A DNA stretch of 64,000 bases. Source: Jidongwangia harbinensis (GTDB lineage: Bacteria; Actinomycetota; Actinomycetes; Mycobacteriales; Micromonosporaceae). The notes under the pieces are model-generated. The model ran no database searches, was not told the origin of the DNA, and saw nothing but the letters and a program-made list of their open reading frames with translations. Both the position numbers and the translations under genes were made by a program. Location of the stretch: assembly GCF_020216025.1 (NCBI RefSeq), contig NZ_JAIWNC010000011.1, positions 186,001 through 250,000 of the forward strand. The letters are read 5' to 3'. Of this stretch, positions 17,536 to 25,520 are shown one piece after another. Position 1 is the first letter of the stretch, and each line of letters opens with the position of its first letter.

Positions 17536-18456
17536 ATGAGCGGGCAGGTGGACGAGTCGTGCGTGCTGGTGGAGGGTCCGTGGACCCACCGGTTCGTGGG
17601 CGCCAACGGCAGCCGGTTCCACGTCGTCGAGGCGGGTACCGGGCCGCTTGTGCTGTTCCTGCACGGGTTCCCGGAGTTCTGGTGGGCGTGGCACGACGTG
17701 CTGCCGCAGATCGCCGACGCCGGTTTCCGGGCCGTCGCGGTGGATCTGCGCGGTTACGGCGCCAGCGACAAGCCACCGCGTGGTTACGACGGGTACACGA
17801 TGGCGGCCGACGTCACCGGTCTCATCCGGGCCCTGGGTGAGCGTTCGGCGATGATCGTCGGCGCCGGTTCGGGCGGACTGATCGGCTGGACCACGGCCGC
17901 GTTCCACCCGAAGATGGTGAGCCGCCTGGTGGTGCTGGGCGCGGCCCACCCGCTGCGGCTGCGGGCGGCGCTCTTCGCCGACCCGCGCGGGCAGATGGCG
18001 GCGACCCTGCCGGTGCTGCGCTTCCAGGTGCCACGGTACGAACACGTGCTCGCCAAGGACAACGCCGCCGTGGTGGCCGAGCTGATCGAGCGGTGGAGCG
18101 GCCCGGCCTGGACGCTGACCCCCGGGTACGCCGACTACGTGGCGCGGTGCCGTGAGGCGATGCAGATCCCGCAGGCGGCGTTCTGCGCGCTGGAGGCGTA
18201 CCGGTGGGTGTTCCGGTCCGCGCTGCGCCTGCAGGGGTACCGCTTCGTGAAACTGATGCAGCGGCCGTTGGTCACCCCGACCCTGCACCTGCACGGCGAA
18301 CTGGACACGGCCATGCTGCCGCGCACCGCTCAGGGCTCCGGCCGTTACGTGATCGCGCCGTACGAGTGGCGCCTGCTCACCGACGTGGGCCACTTCCTGC
18401 ACCAGGAGGCGCCCGAGGTGGTCACCGGCGAGATCCTCCGCTGGATCAAGGACTGA
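17536..18456 (+). CDS. EphE-like alpha/beta hydrolase with altered nucleophile elbow
   Basis: A 306-residue alpha/beta-hydrolase of the epoxide hydrolase type. HGFPEFWWAW (oxyanion HGxP), LRGYGASDKP and a C-terminal VGHFLHQEAPEVV with the catalytic His match the family; LHGELDTAM offers the acid. Where epoxide hydrolases have G-H-D-W-G-G, this protein has G-A-G-S-G-G, so the Asp nucleophile is missing. The Ser one position later is the only possible replacement. It follows acs and a protease, as ephE (Rv3670) does in mycobacteria from memory. ATG at 17536 with TAGCCT at 17523-17528 as a -10 box indicates a leaderless message. Confidence 0.85.
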   Translation: MSGQVDESCVLVEGPWTHRFVGANGSRFHVVEAGTGPLVLFLHGFPEFWWAWHDVLPQIADAGFRAVAVDLRGYGASDKPPRGYDGYTMAADVTGLIRALGERSAMIVGAGSGGLIGWTTAAFHPKMVSRLVVLGAAHPLRLRAALFADPRGQMAATLPVLRFQVPRYEHVLAKDNAAVVAELIERWSGPAWTLTPGYADYVARCREAMQIPQAAFCALEAYRWVFRSALRLQGYRFVKLMQRPLVTPTLHLHGELDTAMLPRTAQGSGRYVIAPYEWRLLTDVGHFLHQEAPEVVTGEILRWIKD

Positions 18457-18481
18457 CCCGGCCGGAACCGACGGCGGAGCG

Positions 18482-18844
18482 TCAGATGCGGTGCTCGTAG
18501 AGGTCGTTCACCTCGTGCGCCGGCGCCCACCCCTGGTAGACCCCGTAGTCGAACTCCTCCAGCCCGAGCTGGCGCGCGATCGGTGCCCGCCCACCGGTGT
18601 ACTCGACCCGGAGCCACGCGTCCGCCTCGGCGAGCACGATGAACGGCTGGCCGCGCCAGGTGCAGGTGGTGCGGACGTACACCAGGTCCTCGTACTCGCC
18701 GGTCCGCAGCGCCCGCACGTACCGGCCGGGCCGGACCTCGTCGAAGCCCTCCCCCGGTTCGGGCGCATAGATGCGCACGCTGTCACCGTCGGGTGATGCG
18801 TCGTACTCCCGGCCACGCCACGTCACCACGTACCCGTCACGCAT
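18482..18844 (-). CDS. Small unknown protein, candidate immunity protein or chaperone of the SseB-domain protein
   Basis: A 120-residue soluble, acidic, beta-rich protein whose ATG (18844) overlaps the stop of the large SseB-domain gene (TGATG; a GTG at 18847 is the alternative start). Features are TWRGREYDASPDG at the N-terminus, a central RYVRALRTGEYEDLVYVRTTCTW and a C-terminal DYGVYQGWAPAHEVNDLYEH. No signal peptide or membrane segment, so it stays in the cytoplasm. I recognise no family. Position directly after a type VII-linked multidomain protein is typical of an immunity protein neutralising a toxic C-terminal domain; an accessory chaperone is also possible. Confidence 0.6.
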   Translation of the reverse strand: MRDGYVVTWRGREYDASPDGDSVRIYAPEPGEGFDEVRPGRYVRALRTGEYEDLVYVRTTCTWRGQPFIVLAEADAWLRVEYTGGRAPIARQLGLEEFDYGVYQGWAPAHEVNDLYEHRI

Positions 18845-21747
18845 CACTGCTCACCGACCCGGCGCCAGGCGGACGTGTCGTTGTCGAAGATGGCGATCAT
18901 CCGCTCCCTGCCCTCCGCGTCCATGCGCCACAGCTGCGCACCGTGCGGGAGGCGGACGCTGTCCACCTTGAACTCGGCGACCACGTCCCGGCCCTCACCC
19001 GGGGCGAACCCGTTGCCCCGGAACGGCGGACGTTCGATCACCCAGCCGTCCATCGCGCGCAGCGCCTGCTCGCTCTGACCGCCGTACGGGATCCGGTACA
19101 GACTGGGCCGGTACGCCGGCCAGCGCAGCACGAACGCCTCCTTGGCGTCCGCGGTGAACAGCGTGCCCTCGTGCACCAGCCCCAGCGCGGCCAGCAACTC
19201 GGCGGGCGTGCGCAGGTGCTCGACCTCGTTGGCCCGGTGCACGAAGCCGGCGACCCGGTCGTAGCCGCGTTCCAGGTAGTAGTCCACCTGCTCGGCCGGC
19301 ACCGTCTTCTGCATCACGGTGGCGTGCTGCGCGGCGTCGGCGGCCCGCTGCGGCAGCTGCGCCGGCTTCTGCTCCGGCTGCTCGTCCTGGTCGGTCACCA
19401 GGCCGGCCTCGGCCGCCCAGTTGGCGAGCGCGATGACCTGCGGCCCCGGGTAGGTGGCGCCCACCGGGGTGCCCGGGTTGACCGCGAACGACCAGGCCGG
19501 GTCGGGCCAGTTCCGGATCAGTTCGAGGAACCGGACACCGACCGTACGTGCCGGCTCGGCGAAGTGCTCGGCCAGCCGGTCCCTGCTGGTGAACACGACC
19601 AGGAACCGTTCACCGTCGATCTCCTCGGTCCGGAACACGAACCCGGTCTCCCCCGGCGAACTGCCCGGACGCGAGTTCGGGCCGACCGGCACCAGCACGG
19701 TGGCGAGCAGCAGCGTGGACAGGAACGCGTCGGTGCTGCCCTCGTCGGCCGCGTTCTGCAGGTCGCGCTCGACGTCGTTGGCGGGGACGAACTCGTCCGC
19801 GTCGTCGTCATCGGGTTGCCCGGCCGCCGAGTTGCCCTGGTTGGGCGCGCCTGGCGTGAAGCCGCCACCTGGCCCGGAACCGCCACCCGGCCCGGAACCG
19901 CCACCCGGCCCGGAACCGCCACCCGGCCCGGAACCGGCGCGCGGGGCCGAGGTGTCGGCCGGGGCCGCACTGGCCGCAGGTATGAAGCCGCTGCCACCCG
20001 AGACGGACTGCCCGGCGGGGACGTGGGTTCCCGGCGTCCGCACCGGGAGGTTGGTGGTGCCGGTGCCCGGAACGACCGGCGGTGCGAGTCCGGGGGCGGA
20101 GGCCGACGGGTTGAGCCCGGGCCCGGCAGCCGACGAGGCCGCTCCGGGTGTGGAGGCCGGTGCGGCCGCGGGCGGCTGCGCGCCCCGTGCGCCGGCCAGC
20201 GCCTGGGCCGCCGCCGCCATCGAGGGCGGGCGCTCGGGTGGCGGCGTCACCTGACGTCGCGGCAGGGATCCACCGGTGGGCGCGGCCGGTGCGTCCGCGG
20301 CGGTCTGCTGGTCCGACGCCTGACCGGGCGTCAGGTGCGCCGGCACGGGCGGCGTCTGGGCCAGCGGCGTGCGGGTCGGCAGGCCACCGGGCGGGCCTTG
20401 CGGCGCCGCGGCCGAGCCGGCATCGGGCGTTCCGGCCGGGCTGCCGGGCGCTCCCGCGAACCCGGACGGGTTGGCGGGCGCACCGGCAAAGCCGGATGAC
20501 GGGTTGCCCGGAGAACCAGCGAAACCGGACGACTGACCGGACGGAGCACCACCGAAACCAGACGACTGACCGGACGGAGCACCACCGAAACCAGACGACT
20601 GACCGGACGGAGCACCACCGAAACCAGACGACTGACCGGACGGAGCACCGGCGAAGCCGGAGGGCGGACCGCCGGGCGTGCCGGCGGAACCGGGCGGCGA
20701 GCCCGCTGAGCCGGGACGGGAACCGCCGGGGAAGCCCGGCGCGCCCCCGGACTCGGGAATGGTCGGCGGGCTGTATCCCGCCGGTACCGACGTGTCGCCG
20801 GGTGTCGACCGCCCGCCCGGTGGTGCGGCCGGAACCCGGGACGGAAGCCCGCTGGGAAGGACCGCGCCCGGAGTGCGAACCGGCAGGCCACCAGGCCCGA
20901 CCGGCCCGGAGTCGCCCTCGCCCGGACCGCCAGATCCCGGACCACCGGCACCTGAACCACCGGCACCCGGGCCGCCGAGACCTGGTCCGCCGAAGCCAGA
21001 GCCGCCGCCGAAGCCAGGCCCGCCGGACCCCGGCCCACCCCCGGCAGATGCGCTCGAGCCGAACCCGGCCGCCGACGCGACCGACTCCGCCTCCCGCGAC
21101 CCCGGATGCGTCCCGGCCGGCGAACCAGCCTCACGCGACTCGCCGTAGGCCGCCGCCGCGGGCCGGCCACCGGTCGGGTAGACCCCGTAACCGGGCTGCT
21201 GAGCCGCACTTCCGCCGGATTTCGAGCCGGCGTCGGTGGTGGGCGCACCGGACGTGGGTGACATCGGGCCGCCGGGGCCACGCGCCCCCGCCGTGTTGGC
21301 CGCCAGAGCCGCGGCCTTCGGGTCCTGCGGAGACGAGTCGCGACTCGGGCCACGGGTGGGCAGTCGCAGGTCACCGCGGGAGAGTTGCGCGACGAACCAG
21401 GCCGGCAGGTAGCCCTCGATCGGCAGGCCGGGGTTCACCGCCAGCCACCATTCGAGGTTGGGCCAGGTGTCCGCGAGTTCCGAGTAGGCCACCCGCCGGG
21501 CCGAGCCGGTGTAGTCGGCGAGGCAGGCCTGCAACGCCGACGGGGAGGTGAAGGCCAGGACGTGGGTACGCCCGCCCGTGCTCCAGGTCCCCCAGCCGAG
21601 CGGCGCGAGGCCCGCGAGGGCGTCCGCCGAGACGGGCAGAAGAAGGTCGACGCCGGCGAGAATCCGGAAGTACGACTCCTGGTCGTCGGTGCGCAAGGCG
21701 TCGCGCATCGCGCGCTCGGCGTCCGTCGCCGGTTCCCACTCGGTCAC
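18844..21747 (-). CDS. Large protein with two SseB domains and unknown C-terminal domain (putative type VII effector)
   Basis: A 967-residue protein. GTG at 21747 is chosen over ATG 21780 because GGGAGAGG lies just upstream. Residues about 1-130 and 650-780 are two SseB N-terminal domains, each ending in W-x-x-x-x-NPG (WWLAVNPGLP; WSFAVNPGTP). Between them is a Gly/Pro/Ser-rich linker of over 500 residues with 11-residue (GAPSGQSSGFG) and five-residue (GPGGGS type) repeats. Residues about 808-967 form a compact domain (VDYYLERGYDRVAGF, RWPAYRPSLYRIPYGG, ERPPFRGNGFAPGE) that I cannot assign. It lacks a signal peptide. Two WXG100 genes lie upstream on the same strand and a small gene overlaps its stop: the layout of a type VII substrate with its own accessory genes. 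Confidence 0.75.
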   Translation of the reverse strand: MTEWEPATDAERAMRDALRTDDQESYFRILAGVDLLLPVSADALAGLAPLGWGTWSTGGRTHVLAFTSPSALQACLADYTGSARRVAYSELADTWPNLEWWLAVNPGLPIEGYLPAWFVAQLSRGDLRLPTRGPSRDSSPQDPKAAALAANTAGARGPGGPMSPTSGAPTTDAGSKSGGSAAQQPGYGVYPTGGRPAAAAYGESREAGSPAGTHPGSREAESVASAAGFGSSASAGGGPGSGGPGFGGGSGFGGPGLGGPGAGGSGAGGPGSGGPGEGDSGPVGPGGLPVRTPGAVLPSGLPSRVPAAPPGGRSTPGDTSVPAGYSPPTIPESGGAPGFPGGSRPGSAGSPPGSAGTPGGPPSGFAGAPSGQSSGFGGAPSGQSSGFGGAPSGQSSGFGGAPSGQSSGFAGSPGNPSSGFAGAPANPSGFAGAPGSPAGTPDAGSAAAPQGPPGGLPTRTPLAQTPPVPAHLTPGQASDQQTAADAPAAPTGGSLPRRQVTPPPERPPSMAAAAQALAGARGAQPPAAAPASTPGAASSAAGPGLNPSASAPGLAPPVVPGTGTTNLPVRTPGTHVPAGQSVSGGSGFIPAASAAPADTSAPRAGSGPGGGSGPGGGSGPGGGSGPGGGFTPGAPNQGNSAAGQPDDDDADEFVPANDVERDLQNAADEGSTDAFLSTLLLATVLVPVGPNSRPGSSPGETGFVFRTEEIDGERFLVVFTSRDRLAEHFAEPARTVGVRFLELIRNWPDPAWSFAVNPGTPVGATYPGPQVIALANWAAEAGLVTDQDEQPEQKPAQLPQRAADAAQHATVMQKTVPAEQVDYYLERGYDRVAGFVHRANEVEHLRTPAELLAALGLVHEGTLFTADAKEAFVLRWPAYRPSLYRIPYGGQSEQALRAMDGWVIERPPFRGNGFAPGEGRDVVAEFKVDSVRLPHGAQLWRMDAEGRERMIAIFDNDTSAWRRVGEQ
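19860..19936 (-). repeat. 18-bp GPGGGS-coding repeats
   Basis: Four near-identical 18-bp units encoding the GPGGGS hexapeptide, just before the second SseB domain. Confidence 0.75.
20526..20660 (-). repeat. 33-bp in-frame repeats in the SseB-protein linker
   Basis: Three nearly identical 33-bp units and a diverged fourth encode GAPSGQSSGFG. The near identity of the copies points to recent expansion. Confidence 0.85.
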
Positions 21748-21994
21748 GTCCACCTCTCCCTTCGCGGCGAACGAGGCCATCTCAACGCGTACAACCTACA
21801 AGGTCAGGCTGCGATCACAATGGGCGGCGGTATGCAGACAACCAAGTCGGGTGTACGTCCCCCTGTCGCGACCCTGGCCGACACCGGCCCACAACGACAA
21901 CGGTAGCCCTGGGGAGCCGTCTAGTGACAGTGGGTGGCGGCGCGCGACCGGGACAAGCAGCGGGAAACGGGACTTCCCGGCCGCGCGGTGCCGC
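21748..21994 (-). other. Spacer between WXG100 gene and SseB-domain gene
   Basis: 247 bp, AT-richer near 21790-21860 than its surroundings. Probably holds a promoter for the large gene; no sharp -35/-10 pair or hairpin is obvious. Confidence 0.35.
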
Positions 21995-22288
21995 TCACTC
22001 GAAGCGCTGCGTCGCGGCGCGCTCGGTGGTCTGGTAGTCGGCGGCCGACTCGTCCACCGCGATCTTGATGTTGCGCAGAATCCCGGACAGGTCCTCCGCA
22101 GCCGCCTGCCACTTGCGCTGACGTGCCTGGTAGGCGGCTCGCGCGGGGCCGTCCCACGTGGCCACCAGCGGACCGGCGTCCCGCTCGAGCTGCTGGAGCT
22201 GCGACTGCAGCTGGTTCAGCGCCTTCTGGATGTCGGCGCTCGCCTGGGCGAGTGCACCGAAATTGACCAGAAGCATCCCGTCGTTCAT
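21995..22288 (-). CDS. WXG100-family protein (ESAT-6-like)
   Basis: A 97-residue helical-hairpin protein. ATG at 22288 has GGGGAGGAGAT upstream. The two predicted helices are split by the turn LVATWDGPARAAY, where WDG is the W-x-G motif (about residues 44-46). The C-terminal helix contains ILRNIKIAVDESAADYQTTE, including a Y-x-x-x-E-like export signal (DYQTTE). Secreted by type VII systems as a heterodimer, here most likely with the product of the adjacent gene 20 bp upstream. It may also act as the export partner of the SseB-domain protein. Confidence 0.9.
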   Translation of the reverse strand: MNDGMLLVNFGALAQASADIQKALNQLQSQLQQLERDAGPLVATWDGPARAAYQARQRKWQAAAEDLSGILRNIKIAVDESAADYQTTERAATQRFE

Positions 22289-22308
22289 CGGATCTCCTCC
22301 CCGGTGGG

Positions 22309-22641
22309 CTAGAGCGGAAGCGTGTATCCGCCGCCGCCGGACTTGGTGACGCGGGACGCGGCGTCGCTGTCGGAAGCGTCGTACCGGACGCCGGACGTGC
22401 GTACCGCGGAAGCGGTCTCGGCGAGCGCCCGGTTCAGGTCCCGCAGGTCCTTGGCGTACTGCGCCTTCACCTTCTCGAACTCGCCGCCGGCCATGCCCTT
22501 CCAGGCCGAACTCAGCACCGACAACTCGGACATCAGGTTGTTCAGCATGGATGTGAGCGAGCCGTTCACCGTCTCGAACTTCGCGGCGGTCTTCGCCATC
22601 ACCGCGAACTCTGCCTGCGTCTGGGCCACCCCGGACGTCAC
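22309..22641 (-). CDS. WXG100-family protein (CFP-10-like)
   Basis: A 110-residue WXG100 protein with the turn LSSAWKGMAGGEF (W-K-G, about residues 45-47) between two helices and an extended Gly-rich C-terminal tail (VTKSGGGGYTLPL). Tails of this kind carry the EccC recognition signal in CFP-10-type partners. GTG at 22641 follows AAGGCGGG. First gene of a probable operon with the second WXG100 gene and the SseB-domain gene, and divergent from eccE, so the intergenic 444 bp serves both directions. Confidence 0.9.
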   Translation of the reverse strand: MTSGVAQTQAEFAVMAKTAAKFETVNGSLTSMLNNLMSELSVLSSAWKGMAGGEFEKVKAQYAKDLRDLNRALAETASAVRTSGVRYDASDSDAASRVTKSGGGGYTLPL

Positions 22642-22833
22642 CCCGCCTTCTTGTAAGGACTACGTCGGACACGCGTGCCGATCCACGATGGACCGACGGC
22701 CGGCACATCGATGAGGGCCCTCAGGCTAGTCGCTCCGTCAGTGCCATGGGGGGCGAGTCTGAGCTGCGCACCCATCGATTTCCGTGGCCGACGGTAGCGG
22801 TCCGGACGCGGCGCCGGTACCCCTGTGGGGAAG

Positions 22834-22862
22834 CTGTGGACAACGGCCCCCGCTGTCCACAG
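22834..22862. promoter_or_regulatory. Inverted pair of DnaA-box-like sequences
   Basis: CTGTGGACA (22834-22842) and TGTCCACAG (22854-22862) form a perfect 9-bp inverted repeat. The left arm extends to TGTGGACAA (perfect actinobacterial DnaA box) and the right arm reads CTGTCCACA (one change). Confidence 0.45.
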
Positions 22863-22955
22863 GGGCTCCTGCGGATCCACGCCGGGCAATACCATGACTC
22901 CCGCACCGCAGGCACCAGACGGAGAGCACGCCAGGCATCCGGGCGCCAGCAGGGC

Positions 22956-23040
22956 TGGCATCCCAGCGGGGGTGGCATCCCAGCGGGGGTGGCATCCCAG
23001 CGGGGGCAAGGCAAGCAACCCGGCGGGGGCAAGGCGAGCA
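22956..23040. repeat. 17-bp direct repeats upstream of eccE
   Basis: Three perfect copies of TGGCATCCCAGCGGGGG (22956-23006), then two looser units ending in CGGCGGGGGC. They finish about 45 bp before the eccE start. Confidence 0.85.
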
Positions 23041-23085
23041 TCCGGCGGGCGCAGGCAGGGATCGAGCGGAGAGGAAGTGGTTGCG

Positions 23086-24960
23086 GTGACGACGAGCCTG
23101 ACCGGCCGCGACCTCGCCGACCTCGGCACCCCCCTCGACGGAAAGGCGACCGGCACGGACGGCGCCGCCCGGTCCCGCCCGGTGCACCGCGGCCGCATCC
23201 TCGGCATCCGCACCGGCCAGCTCCTCGGCACCCAGCTCGCCGCCGTGCTGCTCCTGGCCGGCGCCCGGCACGGGACCATGGCGCTGATCGCCGCCACGCC
23301 GCTGGCCGTCGGGCTGCTCGCCGCCACCTGGCTGCGGGTACGGGGCCGGTGGGCCTTCGAGTGGGTGGGCACCGCGGCGCGTTATGCGGGCCGCCGGCAC
23401 AGCATGCCGGTGGACGCCTCGCCGACCGCGCTGATCGGCCTGGTCGCCCCCGGTGCCCGGGTGGAGCACGCCGACCTGGCGGGCGATCCGGCCGCGGTCG
23501 TGGTCGACGGGTCCGGCCTCACCGCGATCCTCGAGCTCGGCGATCCGGCCGGCCTGCTCGCCGAGGACGTGTTCGTCCTGCCGTCACCGGCGGCGCTGCT
23601 CCCGCCGGCCGGCCCGGACCACCCACCGTGCCGCATCCAGGTGCTGCTGACCGGCGTGCCGGCCCCGGCGGTCAGCGCCGGCAACGGCACTCCGGCCAAC
23701 TCCTACCGGCAGCTCACCGAGGGCCGCCTGCTCGGGCACGGCCGTGCGCTGCTGACCGTGCACGTGCGGTATGCCGAGGGCTGGTCCCCCGACGATCTGC
23801 GCCGCACGCTGTCCGGCCTGGTCCGCAAGGCGCGGCGGCGGCTCGGCACGGTGCCCGCCCGCCCGCTCGGCGAGGCCGCGGCGCTGCGGGTGATCGCCGA
23901 GCTGGCCCACGACGACGGCACTCCGGCCCGGGAGACCTGGTCCGGTCTGCGGATCGGCGGCCTGGCGCAGACCACCTTCCGGCTGCGGCAGCGGCCCGGG
24001 CAGCCGGCCGAGACGACCCGGCGGCTGGTCTCGCGGATCCTCGCGTCGCCCGCCTCCGCGACGACCGTTGCGGTAGCCGCCGGTCACCGGATCGAGGGCG
24101 GGCGGACGGTCACCGCCGTCGACGTCACCGTCCGGTTGGCCGCCCCGGACGCCGCCGCACTGACCGCGGCCGGTCAGGCGCTGCGGAAGTTGCTCGCCCC
24201 CGAGCGGGCTCGCGCCGACCGGCTGGACGGCGCGCATCTCGACGGGCTGGCCGCGAGCCTTCCCCTGGGCGGCGGCGCCGTGGTCGACGTGCCGGGCCGG
24301 ATCACCGACCGCGGCCTGCCCGCCGACGCGGCCGGCGGGCTGGAGCTCTCGGTCGGCGCGGCCGGGGTCATGCTCGGCCTCAACCGCGGCGGCGAGCCGG
24401 TCGTGGCGCGGCTCTTCCGGCCCGAGCAGACCCGCATTCTGCTGGTCGGCGGCGTGCGCTGCGCCCAGTTGCTCGCGCTGCGGGCGATGGCGCTGGGTGC
24501 CCGGGTGGTGGTGCAGACGTCCCGGCCGCACGCGTGGGAGCCGTTCGTGCGGGGCGCGGCCGTACCGGGTGAGTCGATCGCGGTGGTGCCGCCGGGCCGG
24601 GCGGTTCCGGTTCCGCCCGGATCGGCCCTGCACCCGCTCCTGGTGGTGGTCGACGTGGGGCCGGTCGGTGCGGACACCCGCCCGGGCGGCGGCTGGCAGG
24701 CGACGCTGGTGGTACGCGACGACTTCGGCCCGGCGGACGTCGACGTCGCGTCGCGCGCCGATCTGCTCGTGCTCCAGCCGTTGCGCGCCGACGAGGCGGA
24801 CCTGGTGGGCGCCGCGGTCGGGCTGGGCGAGACCGCACAGTGGCTGACCCGGATCCGCGCCGACATGGTCGGCCTGGTGAACCGGCGTGCGGTGCGCTGG
24901 GCGGCGCTGGCACCGACACCGATCGAGGCCCAGCTGGTCGGTCCACCGGCCCGCGGCTGA
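23086..24960 (+). CDS. eccE: Type VII secretion protein EccE
   Basis: A 624-residue EccE-family protein. Two adjacent membrane helices near the N-terminus (about residues 44-83, LLGTQLAAVLLLAGA and ALIAATPLAVGLLAATWL) are followed by a large soluble domain with SYRQLTEGRLLGHGRALLTVHVRYAEGW, the conserved EccE core. In ESX systems EccE sits at the periphery of the EccBCDE membrane complex. GTG at 23086 is preferred for the GAGAGGAAG ribosome site; in-frame GTG at 23077 is possible. At 624 residues it is longer than mycobacterial EccE proteins. EccB, EccC, EccD and MycP are not in this window. Confidence 0.85.
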   Translation: MTTSLTGRDLADLGTPLDGKATGTDGAARSRPVHRGRILGIRTGQLLGTQLAAVLLLAGARHGTMALIAATPLAVGLLAATWLRVRGRWAFEWVGTAARYAGRRHSMPVDASPTALIGLVAPGARVEHADLAGDPAAVVVDGSGLTAILELGDPAGLLAEDVFVLPSPAALLPPAGPDHPPCRIQVLLTGVPAPAVSAGNGTPANSYRQLTEGRLLGHGRALLTVHVRYAEGWSPDDLRRTLSGLVRKARRRLGTVPARPLGEAAALRVIAELAHDDGTPARETWSGLRIGGLAQTTFRLRQRPGQPAETTRRLVSRILASPASATTVAVAAGHRIEGGRTVTAVDVTVRLAAPDAAALTAAGQALRKLLAPERARADRLDGAHLDGLAASLPLGGGAVVDVPGRITDRGLPADAAGGLELSVGAAGVMLGLNRGGEPVVARLFRPEQTRILLVGGVRCAQLLALRAMALGARVVVQTSRPHAWEPFVRGAAVPGESIAVVPPGRAVPVPPGSALHPLLVVVDVGPVGADTRPGGGWQATLVVRDDFGPADVDVASRADLLVLQPLRADEADLVGAAVGLGETAQWLTRIRADMVGLVNRRAVRWAALAPTPIEAQLVGPPARG

Positions 24961-25061
24961 GCCCCGGGAGGCCGGAACCGCAGGTCGCGGCGGGAGAAGC
25001 AACGACAGAGATCGAGTGTTGCATCCCGGGGAACTGGCGTGACCATGGCACCATCCGAGTC

Positions 25062-25442
25062 ATGGGCATCATCCTCCGGCTGGTGATCACCGCGGTGTCG
25101 CTGTGGATCGCGACGCTGGTCATCGACGGCATCGAGCTGACCACGGAATCCCTTCCCGGCAAGGTGGGCACGCTGCTCGCGGTCGCGGTCATCTTCGGCG
25201 TCGTGAACGCCGTCCTGCGGCCGATCATCAAGACCATCGGGTGCGGGCTCTACGTGCTGACGCTGGGCCTGATCGCGGTCGTCGTCAACGGGCTGCTCTT
25301 CATGCTGACCAGCTGGATCGCGGGCGAGTTCGACCTGCCGTTCCACGTCGACGACTTCTGGCCGTCGGCGGTCCTCGGCGCGCTCCTGGTCGGCGTCGTC
25401 AGCTGGGTCCTCAACCTGCTCGTCCCGGACGGCGACGACTGA
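25062..25442 (+). CDS. Phage holin family 4-like membrane protein
   Basis: A 126-residue protein with four hydrophobic helices (RLVITAVSLWIATLVI, GTLLAVAVIFGVVNAVL, CGLYVLTLGLIAVVVNGLLFML, AVLGALLVGVVSWVLNLLV) and the turn NAVLRPIIK, the pattern of the widespread PF04020 family. Despite the name, members are chromosomal in most bacteria and are not linked to phage here. ATG at 25062 has no ribosome site, which may mean a leaderless message. Function in the membrane is unknown. Confidence 0.85.
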   Translation: MGIILRLVITAVSLWIATLVIDGIELTTESLPGKVGTLLAVAVIFGVVNAVLRPIIKTIGCGLYVLTLGLIAVVVNGLLFMLTSWIAGEFDLPFHVDDFWPSAVLGALLVGVVSWVLNLLVPDGDD

Positions 25443-25520
25443 GCCACCCGGGCCGGATTGGCCTGGTGAGCTAGGACATATGCAAGGACCAGTCTCCCGA
25501 GCTGCCCTTACCGTGGGGTG

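Larger units (their letters stand above)
22642..23085. other. 444-bp divergent region between WXG100 operon and eccE
   Basis: Holds an inverted pair of DnaA-box-like sequences (22835-22861) and short direct repeats (22956-23040). An open frame runs through it into eccE, but it is repeat-driven and lacks a ribosome site, so I treat it as non-coding. Confidence 0.5.

Noticed and set aside
25062..25442. Prophage remnant suggested by a holin-family protein
   Set aside because: PF04020 proteins are widespread chromosomal membrane proteins and no other phage gene is present.
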